From an uncultured Alcaligenaceae bacterium (GTDB lineage Bacteria; Pseudomonadota; Gammaproteobacteria; Burkholderiales; Burkholderiaceae_B), in the NCBI GenBank assembly GCA_937995985.1, contig CALKIR010000056.1:13634-77633 (forward strand): a DNA stretch of 64,000 nucleotides, read 5' to 3'. This document shows positions 45,133 through 53,405 of this stretch, piece after piece. The notes below the pieces were generated by a model. The model had not been told where the DNA came from and did not search any database. It saw nothing but the letters and a program-made list of their open reading frames with translations. Position numbers and translations under genes: made by a program. Within the stretch, counting starts at the first letter, position 1. Each line of letters begins with the position of its first letter.

Positions 45133-46104
45133 TTACTGTGTTTCTATGCCAGCGACTTTAATGACCTCATCCCAGAGCTGATATTCTCTGTGAACAATTT
45201 CTTGTAAGCCCGCTCCATCTGTTAGAGCAATTTCATAACCCGCCTGGGCAATGGCAGTTTGGTAGTCTGTATTATCGGCAATAGCGGTAAGGGCATTGTG
45301 GAGGGTGGTAACTATGGCAGGAGGCAGTTGTTTGGGGCCGGCTAGGGCGTACCAGCCTTTTACTTCGTACTCATCCACACCCGCTTCTTCCATGGAGGGA
45401 ACATCGGGTAAAGTGCTGTGACGCTCTCTAGAGGTAACGGCCAAAGGACGTACTTTGCCGCCTTCAATATAATTGGTGGCGGTGCTGATAATATCAAACA
45501 TAAACAGTACATTGCCGCTCATTACATCGACCATGGCGGGGGCATTGCCTCTATAGGGCACATGATTCATGGGGGTATGCGTGCGTTGACTGAGCAATTC
45601 TGCAGAGAGATGATTAGAGGCACCAACACCTGCAGAAGCATATGACACCTCGCCGGGATGGGCTTTGGCATAGTCAATGAGTTCGCCCACTGTGGTGATG
45701 CCACTGTCATTATTGATCACCAACACATTGGTGTAATCCACTAATTTACCAATATAGGTGAGGTCATTATTCAGATCGAGGTCTTGTGTACCTTGGATAA
45801 TAGGGGTTATGGTCAGGGTTGGGCTGGCCACAAAACTAATAGTATAGCCATCAGGGCGCGCTCGGTTAACGTATTGGGTGGCTATCATGCCACTGGCGCC
45901 CGGGCGGTTTTCTACAACCACAGATGTATTTAATTCATCACCTAGATATTTAGCAAAGATACGGGCAGTGGTATCCACTGGTCCTCCAGGGGCATAGCCC
46001 ACTACAAGGTGGATAGGACGATTAGCTGGCCAAGGGTCTTGGGCCAAAGCGCCGGGGCTGCTGAGGCATAAAGAAAGGGCTGCGAGTGAATATATAGATT
46101 TCAT
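45133..46104 (-). CDS. Bug-family (TctC-like) periplasmic receptor
   Basis: 323-residue receptor with signal peptide to about ALAQDPW. Bug signatures RPIHLVVGYAPGGPVDTTAR and NRPGASGMIATQYVN are present. It lies downstream of the acyl-CoA ligase on the minus strand with a 21-base gap, so it probably brings in the acid that the ligase activates. It is a paralogue of the receptor at 44083 on the other strand. Confidence 0.9.
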   Translation of the reverse strand: MKSIYSLAALSLCLSSPGALAQDPWPANRPIHLVVGYAPGGPVDTTARIFAKYLGDELNTSVVVENRPGASGMIATQYVNRARPDGYTISFVASPTLTITPIIQGTQDLDLNNDLTYIGKLVDYTNVLVINNDSGITTVGELIDYAKAHPGEVSYASAGVGASNHLSAELLSQRTHTPMNHVPYRGNAPAMVDVMSGNVLFMFDIISTATNYIEGGKVRPLAVTSRERHSTLPDVPSMEEAGVDEYEVKGWYALAGPKQLPPAIVTTLHNALTAIADNTDYQTAIAQAGYEIALTDGAGLQEIVHREYQLWDEVIKVAGIETQ

Positions 46105-46125
46105 GGTGTCTCCTCCTCAAAGGGG

Positions 46126-47691
46126 TTACTGGGCGTTGGCCTGTTGAGACAGGCAGGTTGCCAGATAGTGATCGCGTAATATTCTTTTTTGGATTTTTCC
46201 ACTTAATGTGGTGGGAAAGCTATCCATAGCAAAATATTGGGCAGGAATTTTATATGGGGCTAATTGGGTACGTAAAAATGCATCCAGAGCGGATTGCTCA
46301 ATAAAGGGGAGGGAAGCAGGTTGGTAAAAGGCAATAATATGTTCGTTGCCTTCTGATGCCGGAACGCCTATCACTGCTGATGAGCGAATATTCGGGTGGC
46401 TATTTAGGACCGTTTCTATTTCCTGTGGATAGACATTAAAGCCTGAACGAATAATGACTTCTTTGGAGCGGCCTGTAATATAGAGTGCACCTGTGGCGCA
46501 GAGATAGCCAAGATCCCCTGTTTTGAGCCATCCTCCTGCCAAAATAGTTTCTGCGGTTTGTTGAGGGTCTTTGTAGTAACCCAACATAAGGCCTGGGCCA
46601 CGGACGTGAATATCCCCAACTATCCCAGGTGGTAAGGGAGGCTGCTCGAGGCAGCCGATATGAACTTCTAAGTCTGCTACCGCATAACCAGCAGTGCAGT
46701 CGGTAGCAGGATGTTCTTGACTGGTAAGAAAAAGTGATCCGGCATATTCGGTGATGCCATAGCCGTGATGTAAGGGCAGTTGGAACAGTTCCTCGACTTG
46801 ATGTTTGAGGGTGCGATCCAAGGCGGCTCCGCCGGTGTAAATATAACGCAGGTGGGGGGCATCATAAGCGCCATGTGCGGCCGCTTCTGTGAGTAAGCGT
46901 GAGAACATCATCGGCACCCCTTGTAAGGTTGTGAGGCCTAAATGGGTGAGAGCATAGCGTACCTCAGCAGGCTCAAAGCGTGAGCGTACAATAATGGCTC
47001 CGCCAGCATATAAAGTAGAGAGCATGACCGTGGCCAAGCCAAAAATATGGGACAGAGGCAATGCAGCATAGGCGCGATCGTGAGGGCATAGTCCTCTTGA
47101 TTGACCTGAAATGCGCGCAAAATGCAAAAGTCCTCGATGAGGGACCATCACTCCTTTGGGGGCACCGGTAGTGCCTGAGGTATAGATAAGTGCCGCAACT
47201 TGTTGGGCGGCAGGCAATGAGGCCGAGCAAGGCGCAGATGAGGGGGGATGCGTGCTAGCGTGCCCACTATGAGGGAGAAAGGGCAGATCAATTTCTGGGG
47301 CGAACAGGGTTTGGGCATGTTTGGCTGCTGTAGCGGAGATACGGCTGGTATAAATGCTGACGCGTGGGAGGGCGTGGGAGCGAATCACTTCGATCTCACG
47401 CGGGCTCAGGCGCGCATTAATGGCAACGGGCCAAGCGTGTAGCTGACTGCAAGCAAAATATAACGTGATCATATCCAAGCAGTTTTCGCCAACTATTAGA
47501 ACGCGATCGCCTGCTTGCACGCCTTGTTGCTGTAAATATTGGCTGCATTGCGTGATTTGAGACCACAATGCGCCATACGTAATGGCTTGATTATTGATAT
47601 CGATAACACACAGTTGTTCAGGTCGCTTGTGGGCGTGATACTGTGGGATATGATGAATGGCCGTGGCCAGCTTCAGGTCCCTGATGCTCAT
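46126..47691 (-). CDS. AMP-forming acyl-CoA synthetase (carboxylate-CoA ligase)
   Basis: 521-residue ligase of the ANL family that makes an acyl-CoA by way of an acyl-AMP. Motifs in order: ALIYTSGTTGAPKGVMVPH (ATP loop), HGYGITEYAGS, LKTGDLGYL (AMP site), GFNVYPQEIE (hinge) and LSGKIQKRIL with the C-terminal lysine. Chain length or ring preference cannot be read. It is grouped with the Bug receptor and a LysR regulator, facing an acyl-CoA dehydrogenase operon. Confidence 0.9.
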   Translation of the reverse strand: MSIRDLKLATAIHHIPQYHAHKRPEQLCVIDINNQAITYGALWSQITQCSQYLQQQGVQAGDRVLIVGENCLDMITLYFACSQLHAWPVAINARLSPREIEVIRSHALPRVSIYTSRISATAAKHAQTLFAPEIDLPFLPHSGHASTHPPSSAPCSASLPAAQQVAALIYTSGTTGAPKGVMVPHRGLLHFARISGQSRGLCPHDRAYAALPLSHIFGLATVMLSTLYAGGAIIVRSRFEPAEVRYALTHLGLTTLQGVPMMFSRLLTEAAAHGAYDAPHLRYIYTGGAALDRTLKHQVEELFQLPLHHGYGITEYAGSLFLTSQEHPATDCTAGYAVADLEVHIGCLEQPPLPPGIVGDIHVRGPGLMLGYYKDPQQTAETILAGGWLKTGDLGYLCATGALYITGRSKEVIIRSGFNVYPQEIETVLNSHPNIRSSAVIGVPASEGNEHIIAFYQPASLPFIEQSALDAFLRTQLAPYKIPAQYFAMDSFPTTLSGKIQKRILRDHYLATCLSQQANAQ

Positions 47692-47799
47692 TATGTCTCC
47701 TACACCTAGAGTGATATTCGTTATTAGGTTTTTTCATTGATATGAACTATTCTAGGCAAAAATGAGCATGAAATACTTCTTAGTTTTGTAAGGTAGGCT

Positions 47800-48735
47800 T
47801 CAATAAAGTTGAAGGGGGGGCTGTGTTGGTGCTTGGGTGCGGTGGTGCATTTGTTGTGCTTTTTCAAAGAGATAATCAATACATGCGCGTATGGCCCGGG
47901 TTTGATGACGATTGGGCATATAGAGCATAAACATTTGACGGCCAAATATGCTCAGAGTGTAGTCATCGAGTGTGGTGCGCACTTGTCCAGTGTTGAGCTC
48001 ATCAAGTACCACATAGTCCGGCATGATGCCCACGCCTAAGCCAGCAAGCATGGCTTCACGAATAAAGGGAAAGTGTTCAGAGCTCACGCTGGGATCGAGG
48101 TAAACCTCCTCCATGTGGTCATTTTTATAGGCACGTAATCGTAATCGCTTGCCGACTACACTGGAGGTAATAATAGGCACCTGGGCCAGCTCTTGAGGGT
48201 TGGAAGGTAAGCCATGTTGTGCAACATAGTCTGCAGAGGCGCAGGCAATATAACGAATGGTGCCCAGGTTGCGGGCAATAAGGTTTTCAGGAGGGTCGCT
48301 CATGATGCGTATAGCAATATCGATGCCCTCGCGAATCATATTATCAATACGGTTTTCAAACATGACATCGAGGTGAATGTCTGGGTAGCGCTGTTTAAAC
48401 TCGATGAGCCAATGCATCATGAACATTTGTCCAAAGCCACTTGGCACACTGATGCCTACTCGTCCTTGAAGGCTTTGGCCCAGGGTGGTGATGCTTTCCC
48501 GAGCGGTCATTAATTCATTCAGAATATTGCGACCGTGTTCATAGAGCCGCTCCCCAGCTTCGGTAGGCTCAACGCTGAGGGTAGAGCGTCTCACTAGCTG
48601 TACGCCTACTTCTTTTTCCAGGAGGTTGAGGTGATAGCTAATATTTGCGCGGGTCATTTTTAGTTTACGCGCGGCTTTGCTGAGGTTTCCAGCATCCAGT
48701 ATTTCCACCAGGATAGTCAAACGTTGTAGATTCAT
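47800..48735 (-). CDS. LysR-family transcription regulator
   Basis: 311 residues. The N-terminal helix-turn-helix is LVEILDAGNLSKAARKLKMT and ANISYHLNLLEKEVG, followed by an effector-binding domain. It is divergent from the acyl-CoA dehydrogenase operon with 105 bases between, and upstream of the ligase and Bug genes, so it may control both sides. The C-terminal tail is rich in proline and glutamine. Confidence 0.88.
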   Translation of the reverse strand: MNLQRLTILVEILDAGNLSKAARKLKMTRANISYHLNLLEKEVGVQLVRRSTLSVEPTEAGERLYEHGRNILNELMTARESITTLGQSLQGRVGISVPSGFGQMFMMHWLIEFKQRYPDIHLDVMFENRIDNMIREGIDIAIRIMSDPPENLIARNLGTIRYIACASADYVAQHGLPSNPQELAQVPIITSSVVGKRLRLRAYKNDHMEEVYLDPSVSSEHFPFIREAMLAGLGVGIMPDYVVLDELNTGQVRTTLDDYTLSIFGRQMFMLYMPNRHQTRAIRACIDYLFEKAQQMHHRTQAPTQPPLQLY

Positions 48736-48751
48736 GGCTGTTAAATAAATT

Positions 48752-48766
48752 TTGACGTGGTGTCAA
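48752..48766. promoter_or_regulatory. LysR-type operator candidate between lysR and acyl-CoA dehydrogenase
   Basis: TTGAC-GTGGT-GTCAA, a perfect 15-base dyad that contains the T-N11-A spacing typical of LysR sites. It lies 16 bases before the regulator start and 75 bases before the acyl-CoA dehydrogenase ATG. Confidence 0.5.
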
Positions 48767-48840
48767 TAAAAAGGAATATTGTAAAGTTTAATTTGGCAAC
48801 TTACACTGAACCCTTGAGAGTTTTATCATTGGAGAGTGCA

Positions 48841-50004
48841 ATGAGCGTTGATCAGGAGTCTTTTGACATTTTGTTAGATAGTTTGCGTCGCTATGTACGC
48901 GAGCGTTTGGTACCTCTTGAGGACTACGTTGAGGAAAATGATGAGGTTCCTAACGAAGTCGTCGAAGAGATGAAAGAAATGGGCCTTTTTGGCATGACCA
49001 TTCCTGAGGAATATGGCGGTATTGGATTGAGCCTCAGTCAGGAATGTGCTGTGAATTATGAGTTTTGTCAGACCTCCCTGGCATTTCGCTCAGCCTTTGG
49101 CACTAACGTAGGTATTGGTTCTCAAGGGATTTTAATTGATGGCACCGAAGAGCAAAAGCAGTACTATTTGCCCAAGGTGGCTACGGGTGAGCTCATCATG
49201 GCGTTTGCATTGACTGAGCCCGAAGCTGGTTCCGATGCGCAGTCCATTAAGACGTACGGTACGCTCGATGGGGATCATTATGTGTTAAATGGGACCAAGC
49301 GTTTTATTACCAATGCTCCTCGTGCAGGTGCCTTGACTTTGATGGCACGTACCAGTGACGAGCCGCGCAATAATATTTCTGCATTTATTGTGCCTACCGA
49401 TTTACCTGGGTTGTCTTTAGGTAAAATTGACGAAAAAATGGGACAGCGGGGCACCCAAACGTGTGATGTGATCTTAGAAAATGTTCGTGTGCCGGCCAAA
49501 AATATTATCGGTGGAGTACCCGGGCAAGGCTTTAGAACAGCGATGAAGGTGTTGGACCGTGGTCGCATTCACTTGGCTGCTGTTGCTTGTGGTTTGGCAC
49601 AACGTATTTTGAATGAATCAGTTGCTTATGCACGTGATCGCAAGCAGTTTGGTCAGCCCATTGGTGAGTTCCAATTGATTCAGGCAATGTTAGCTGATAG
49701 TCAAGCAGAGCTGTTAGCGGCTTGGGCGTTGGTGCGTGAAACAGCCAAGCTGTACGACGAGGTTTATACCCCTGACAAGAAAAACCCAGACCTTAGCCTG
49801 CGTGCATCTAGCGCCAAGATGTTTGCAACCGAAATGCTTGGGCGCGTGGCAGATCGTGGGGTGCAGATTCATGGGGGCTCTGGCTATATGCGTGAGTACA
49901 AGGTAGAACGTTTCTATCGTGATGCCCGCTTGTTGCGCTTATACGAGGGAACCACCCAAATTCAGCAAATTATTATTGGCCGTACTTTAGTGCGCGACAA
50001 TTAA
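48841..50004 (+). CDS. Acyl-CoA dehydrogenase
   Basis: FAD enzyme that forms the alpha,beta double bond in an acyl-CoA, 387 residues from ATG 48841 (GGAG upstream; the frame opens at 48757). Family marks: MTIPEEYGGIGLSL, FALTEPEAGSDAQSI, YARDRKQFGQPIGEFQLIQ, IHGGSGYMREYKVERFYRD and RLYEGTTQIQ with catalytic Glu369. It opens a plus-strand set that continues with a flavoprotein, an SDR, a MaoC hydratase and a thiolase-like gene. Confidence 0.93.
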   Translation: MSVDQESFDILLDSLRRYVRERLVPLEDYVEENDEVPNEVVEEMKEMGLFGMTIPEEYGGIGLSLSQECAVNYEFCQTSLAFRSAFGTNVGIGSQGILIDGTEEQKQYYLPKVATGELIMAFALTEPEAGSDAQSIKTYGTLDGDHYVLNGTKRFITNAPRAGALTLMARTSDEPRNNISAFIVPTDLPGLSLGKIDEKMGQRGTQTCDVILENVRVPAKNIIGGVPGQGFRTAMKVLDRGRIHLAAVACGLAQRILNESVAYARDRKQFGQPIGEFQLIQAMLADSQAELLAAWALVRETAKLYDEVYTPDKKNPDLSLRASSAKMFATEMLGRVADRGVQIHGGSGYMREYKVERFYRDARLLRLYEGTTQIQQIIIGRTLVRDN

Positions 50005-50014
50005 TGATTGAGAT

Positions 50015-50045
50015 ACGGCAGTGTCATAATACACTGCCGTTTTTC
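50015..50045 (+). terminator. Terminator-like hairpin after acyl-CoA dehydrogenase
   Basis: ACGGCAGTGT and ACACTGCCGT, a perfect ten-base stem around CATAAT, followed by TTTTTC. It lies inside the presumed operon and could reduce expression of the downstream genes relative to the dehydrogenase. Confidence 0.8.
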
Positions 50046-50100
50046 TATGGTTGTATAGTGTGATGCACTGCGTGCAGATATTTTTCATGGGAAGGGAATA

Positions 50101-51102
50101 ATGAATCAAGCTCACAATCAAATAGTACAGACCCGGTTTACTGAGCTTTTTGGCGTGCGTTTGCCTATTGTGGCAGGGGGTCTGATGTGGTTGGCCAATG
50201 CAGACTATGTGGCAGCTGCTGCACACAGTGGAATTTTAGGCTTTATAACTGCAGCGAGCTTTTCCTCCCTTGATGAGCTGCGTGATGAAATACAAAAATG
50301 CCGCGATCTGAGTGAGGGCAAACCCTTTGGGGTTAATGTGTCCATGCTGCCGCACCGCGTTACAGGTGAGCAAACAGATGAGGTTTTTGAGCTCATTGCC
50401 AAAGAAGGCATTGCTTATGTGGAAACTTCAGGACGCAGTCCCGAACCCTATATGCCTTTGATTAAAGAGGCGGGGATGAAAATTTTACACAAGGTCTCTA
50501 CTGTTCGTCATGCGGTTTCTGCGCAGCGCTTAGGGGTCGATGCCGTAGCAATTGTGGGCGCAGAGTGTGGGGGGCATCCTGGTGTAGAGATGGTTGGTAC
50601 GATGGTGAATACCGCCTGGGCCGCACGTGAATTGCATATCCCGTATCTTGTTGGGGGCGGCATTGGTTGTGGCTCACAAATTGTTGCCGCACTCGGGATG
50701 GGGGCGGCTGGTGTGGTCATCGGGACTAAATTTCTCACTGCCGATGAAATTTGGGCACACGATGATTATAAACAGTATCTTATTGATGCACGTCCTACTG
50801 ATACAGCTTTGTGTATGCACACGGTACGGAACACCGTGAGGGTGTTGCGCAATGAAACTGTAGAGCAGGTTCAGGAAATAGAGCGCACTAAAGAGCAGGT
50901 CACTATTGATGATATTTTGCCTTTGGTGCGTGGTGTGTTTGCTCGTGAGGCTTATGCCACTGGAGACCTGCGGCGTGGCCTGTTATCTGCCGGGCAGTCG
51001 CTGGCATTTGTCGACAAGCAGCAGCCTTTATCTGCCTTGGTTCAAGAGCTTGAGGCAGGGATGCAGCAGGCATTTGCTCGCTTAGATCAAATAAGAAAAT
51101 AA
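50101..51102 (+). CDS. NPD-family flavin oxidoreductase (nitronate monooxygenase/FabK fold)
   Basis: 333-residue FMN TIM-barrel protein. FGVRLPIVAGGLMWLANADYV, VGAECGGHPGVEMVG (FMN/substrate loop) and VGGGIGCGSQIVAAL with GAAGVVIGTKFL are typical of the 2-nitropropane dioxygenase family. Members oxidise nitronates, reduce enoyl-ACP or act in steroid-ring catabolism (IpdC); the operon context favours a CoA-ester reaction, but this is inference. Confidence 0.82.
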   Translation: MNQAHNQIVQTRFTELFGVRLPIVAGGLMWLANADYVAAAAHSGILGFITAASFSSLDELRDEIQKCRDLSEGKPFGVNVSMLPHRVTGEQTDEVFELIAKEGIAYVETSGRSPEPYMPLIKEAGMKILHKVSTVRHAVSAQRLGVDAVAIVGAECGGHPGVEMVGTMVNTAWAARELHIPYLVGGGIGCGSQIVAALGMGAAGVVIGTKFLTADEIWAHDDYKQYLIDARPTDTALCMHTVRNTVRVLRNETVEQVQEIERTKEQVTIDDILPLVRGVFAREAYATGDLRRGLLSAGQSLAFVDKQQPLSALVQELEAGMQQAFARLDQIRK

Positions 51103-51152
51103 CGAGTTTCGGCCTCAGCGCCGAACTCATACCATTGATGAGGAAGGTTGAG

Positions 51153-52049
51153 ATGACTGATTTAGTCAAGGATAAAGTCGCCGTTGTTACTGGCGCAGGA
51201 GGGGGCATTGGCAAGGGCATAGCGTTATTATTGGCCCAATATGGCGCTAAAGTGGTTGTCAATGATATCGGTATCAATCAGCATGGCCAAGGTTCTGCGG
51301 AGGCAGTAGTAGCGGAAATTCGTGCTGCGGGCGGGCAGGCTGTCGCCAACACTGATTCCGTATCTGAGGCAGGTCGGCAGATTGTGCAGCAAGCAATGGA
51401 TGAATATGGGCGTATTGACTTGGTAGTCAATAATGCAGGTAATTTGCGCGATCGCTTATTTCATCGAATGAGTCAGGAAGAGTGGGATGCCGTCATTGAT
51501 GTGCATCTTAATGGCACATTTAAAGTGAGCCAAGAGGCTGCGCGGTATTTTCGCCAGCAAGAGTCGGGATGTTTTGTCCATATGACTTCAACTTCTGGGC
51601 TGATTGGCAATTTAGGGCAGTCTAATTATTCTGCTGCCAAGCTAGGGATTGCGGCGCTGTCTAAATCTATTGCCATTGATATGGCGCGTTTTCATGTGCG
51701 TTCAAATTGCATTGCGCCCTTTGCCTGGAGTCAAATGACCAGTTCTATTCCTGTGGATTCTCCTGAGGCAGAGGCGCGTGTAGCCAAGCTAAAACGTATG
51801 GAGGCCCACAAGATTGCACCATTAGTGGTGTATTTAGCAAGTGATGCCGCGCAGGCAATTACAGGGCAGATTTTTGCGGTACGTGCCAATGAAATTATGG
51901 TCTTTAGTCAGCCTCGCCCTGTACGTTCCGTGCATCACGCTGAGGGGTGGACCCCAGAGACCATTGGTGATATAGCCATTCCAGCATTAAGTGCAGCCTT
52001 TTATCCTTTAGAGCGTTCCCCTGATGTAATCAATTGGGATCCCATTTAA
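51153..52049 (+). CDS. Short-chain dehydrogenase, MFE-2-like (3-hydroxyacyl-CoA type)
   Basis: 298-residue NAD(P)-dependent dehydrogenase. ATG 51153 has AGGAAGG upstream; the TTG at 51135 is less likely. Cofactor loop TGAGGGIGKGIAL, NNAGNLRD, catalytic Ser in MTSTSG and Tyr-Lys in NYSAAKLG are intact. The extended form (RLFHRMSQEEWDAVIDVHL) and long C-terminal tail match the dehydrogenase part of multifunctional enzyme type 2, which acts on (3R)-hydroxyacyl-CoA. A MaoC hydratase follows, as in MFE-2 but as a separate gene. Confidence 0.85.
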   Translation: MTDLVKDKVAVVTGAGGGIGKGIALLLAQYGAKVVVNDIGINQHGQGSAEAVVAEIRAAGGQAVANTDSVSEAGRQIVQQAMDEYGRIDLVVNNAGNLRDRLFHRMSQEEWDAVIDVHLNGTFKVSQEAARYFRQQESGCFVHMTSTSGLIGNLGQSNYSAAKLGIAALSKSIAIDMARFHVRSNCIAPFAWSQMTSSIPVDSPEAEARVAKLKRMEAHKIAPLVVYLASDAAQAITGQIFAVRANEIMVFSQPRPVRSVHHAEGWTPETIGDIAIPALSAAFYPLERSPDVINWDPI

Positions 52050-52104
52050 TTGGGCCGCGTGTGGAATCACTTTGGAGGGGTATGCAATTTTTGGGAGGAG
52101 GCCC

Positions 52105-52968
52105 ATGGCATTTGATTATCATCATTTAAAAAATTGGCAGTTTGAGCCTTTATATAATTCCATAACTGTTAAGGATACCATTCTGTATGCCTTAGGGGTG
52201 GGGCTCGGACACGACCCTATGGATGCGCAGCAGTTGCGTTTTGTTTATGAAGCAGGCTTACAGGCTCTGCCCAGTATGGCAGTGGTGCTGGGGTATCCTG
52301 GCTTTTGGATGAGCGATCCTGCAACGGGCGTAGACTGGGTCAAGGTGTTGCATGGTGAACAGCGGCTGCAGATTATTAGGCCTTTGCCTGCAACGGGGCA
52401 TTTTGTCGGGCATAACAAAGTAGTCAGAATTATTGACAAAGGCGTGGGCAAGGGAGCTTTGGTTGTGACTGAGCGAGAGATTCGAGATGCTCAATCGCAG
52501 TTACTGTATGCGCGTTTGCACAATGTGAGTTTTTGTCGCGGTGATGGGGGGTTGAGTCATTCTGATGAGCCCCTTGAGGCCTTGCCCCCGGTGCCAGAGC
52601 GCGCAGCTGATGCCGTCTGTGTACTCGAAAGTATGCCCCAGGCTGCTTTGCTTTATCGTTTAAATGGTGATCATAATCCGTTGCATGCGGATCCCAAGGT
52701 GGCGCAGCAAGCAGGATTCAAGCAGCCGATACTGCATGGGTTATGTACTTATGGAATGGCTTGTCATGCCTTAATCAAACAGTGTGTCGATTATGAGGCG
52801 CAGCGCTTGCGTCGTTTGGATGCGCGTTTTAGTGCTCCTGTTTATCCGGGGGAGCGATTAGCTTTTGAGATGTGGCATGCTGAGCAAGCAGGACATTATT
52901 TTTTTCAAGCGCGTGCGCTAGAGCGTAATGTGGTGGTGCTTAGCCACGGTGTGGCTGAGTTCGCCTGA
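52105..52968 (+). CDS. MaoC-type enoyl-CoA hydratase 2
   Basis: 287-residue double-hotdog protein from ATG 52105 (GGGAGGAGG directly upstream). The C-terminal hotdog has the hydratase-2 motif YRLNGDHNPLHADPKVAQQA with catalytic Asp and His, then FKQPILHGLCTYGMA. The N-terminal half (ALGVGLGHDPMD, LPSMAVVLGYPGF) is as in the MFE-2 hydratase domain. Makes (3R)-hydroxyacyl-CoA, which suits the SDR upstream. Confidence 0.88.
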   Translation: MAFDYHHLKNWQFEPLYNSITVKDTILYALGVGLGHDPMDAQQLRFVYEAGLQALPSMAVVLGYPGFWMSDPATGVDWVKVLHGEQRLQIIRPLPATGHFVGHNKVVRIIDKGVGKGALVVTEREIRDAQSQLLYARLHNVSFCRGDGGLSHSDEPLEALPPVPERAADAVCVLESMPQAALLYRLNGDHNPLHADPKVAQQAGFKQPILHGLCTYGMACHALIKQCVDYEAQRLRRLDARFSAPVYPGERLAFEMWHAEQAGHYFFQARALERNVVVLSHGVAEFA

Positions 52969-52997
52969 ATCATAGAATAATTAAGGAGTGCTACACA

Positions 52998-53405
52998 ATG
53001 GAGGTTGATCAAAAAACATTGGCCCAACCCGTTGGGATAGGGGCCGAGCAGTACTACCATCAGCTTTTGGCTGAAGGGGTATTGGCGATACAGCAGTGCA
53101 CAGAATGTGAGCGATTTATTTTTTATCCACGCATGATTTGTCCTCATTGCGGTGGGGACACCTTGCGTTGGCAGAGGGCGCGTGGGACAGGCACAGTCTA
53201 TTCGACAACCATTGTACGGCGTCGGCCAGATAGAGGAGGGGATTATAATGTGGCCCTGATTGATCTGGATGAGGGGGTGCGTATGATGAGTCGGGTCGAA
53301 GGGGTTGCCCCTGAGGCGGTGACTATTGGGATGCGGGTGCACAGTCGGATTATTGAAGGGGATGAGGGGCCGATGGTTGTCTTTACCCCTGCTAAGGAGG
53401 AATAA
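52998..53405 (+). CDS. DUF35/OB-fold protein with zinc ribbon
   Basis: 135 residues. The N-terminal rubredoxin-like zinc ribbon has CTECERFIFYPRMICPHC (two CxxC pairs); the OB fold follows (GTVYSTTIVRR, NVALIDLDEG). Such proteins bind thiolase-like enzymes and are required for some of them. The stop shares one base with the start of the thiolase-like gene, so a complex is likely. Confidence 0.88.
   Translation: MEVDQKTLAQPVGIGAEQYYHQLLAEGVLAIQQCTECERFIFYPRMICPHCGGDTLRWQRARGTGTVYSTTIVRRRPDRGGDYNVALIDLDEGVRMMSRVEGVAPEAVTIGMRVHSRIIEGDEGPMVVFTPAKEE

Noticed and set aside
47798..47814. CTTCAA-TAAAG-TTGAAG at the end of the LysR gene
   Set aside because: It overlaps the stop codon and lacks a T-run on either side; likely chance.
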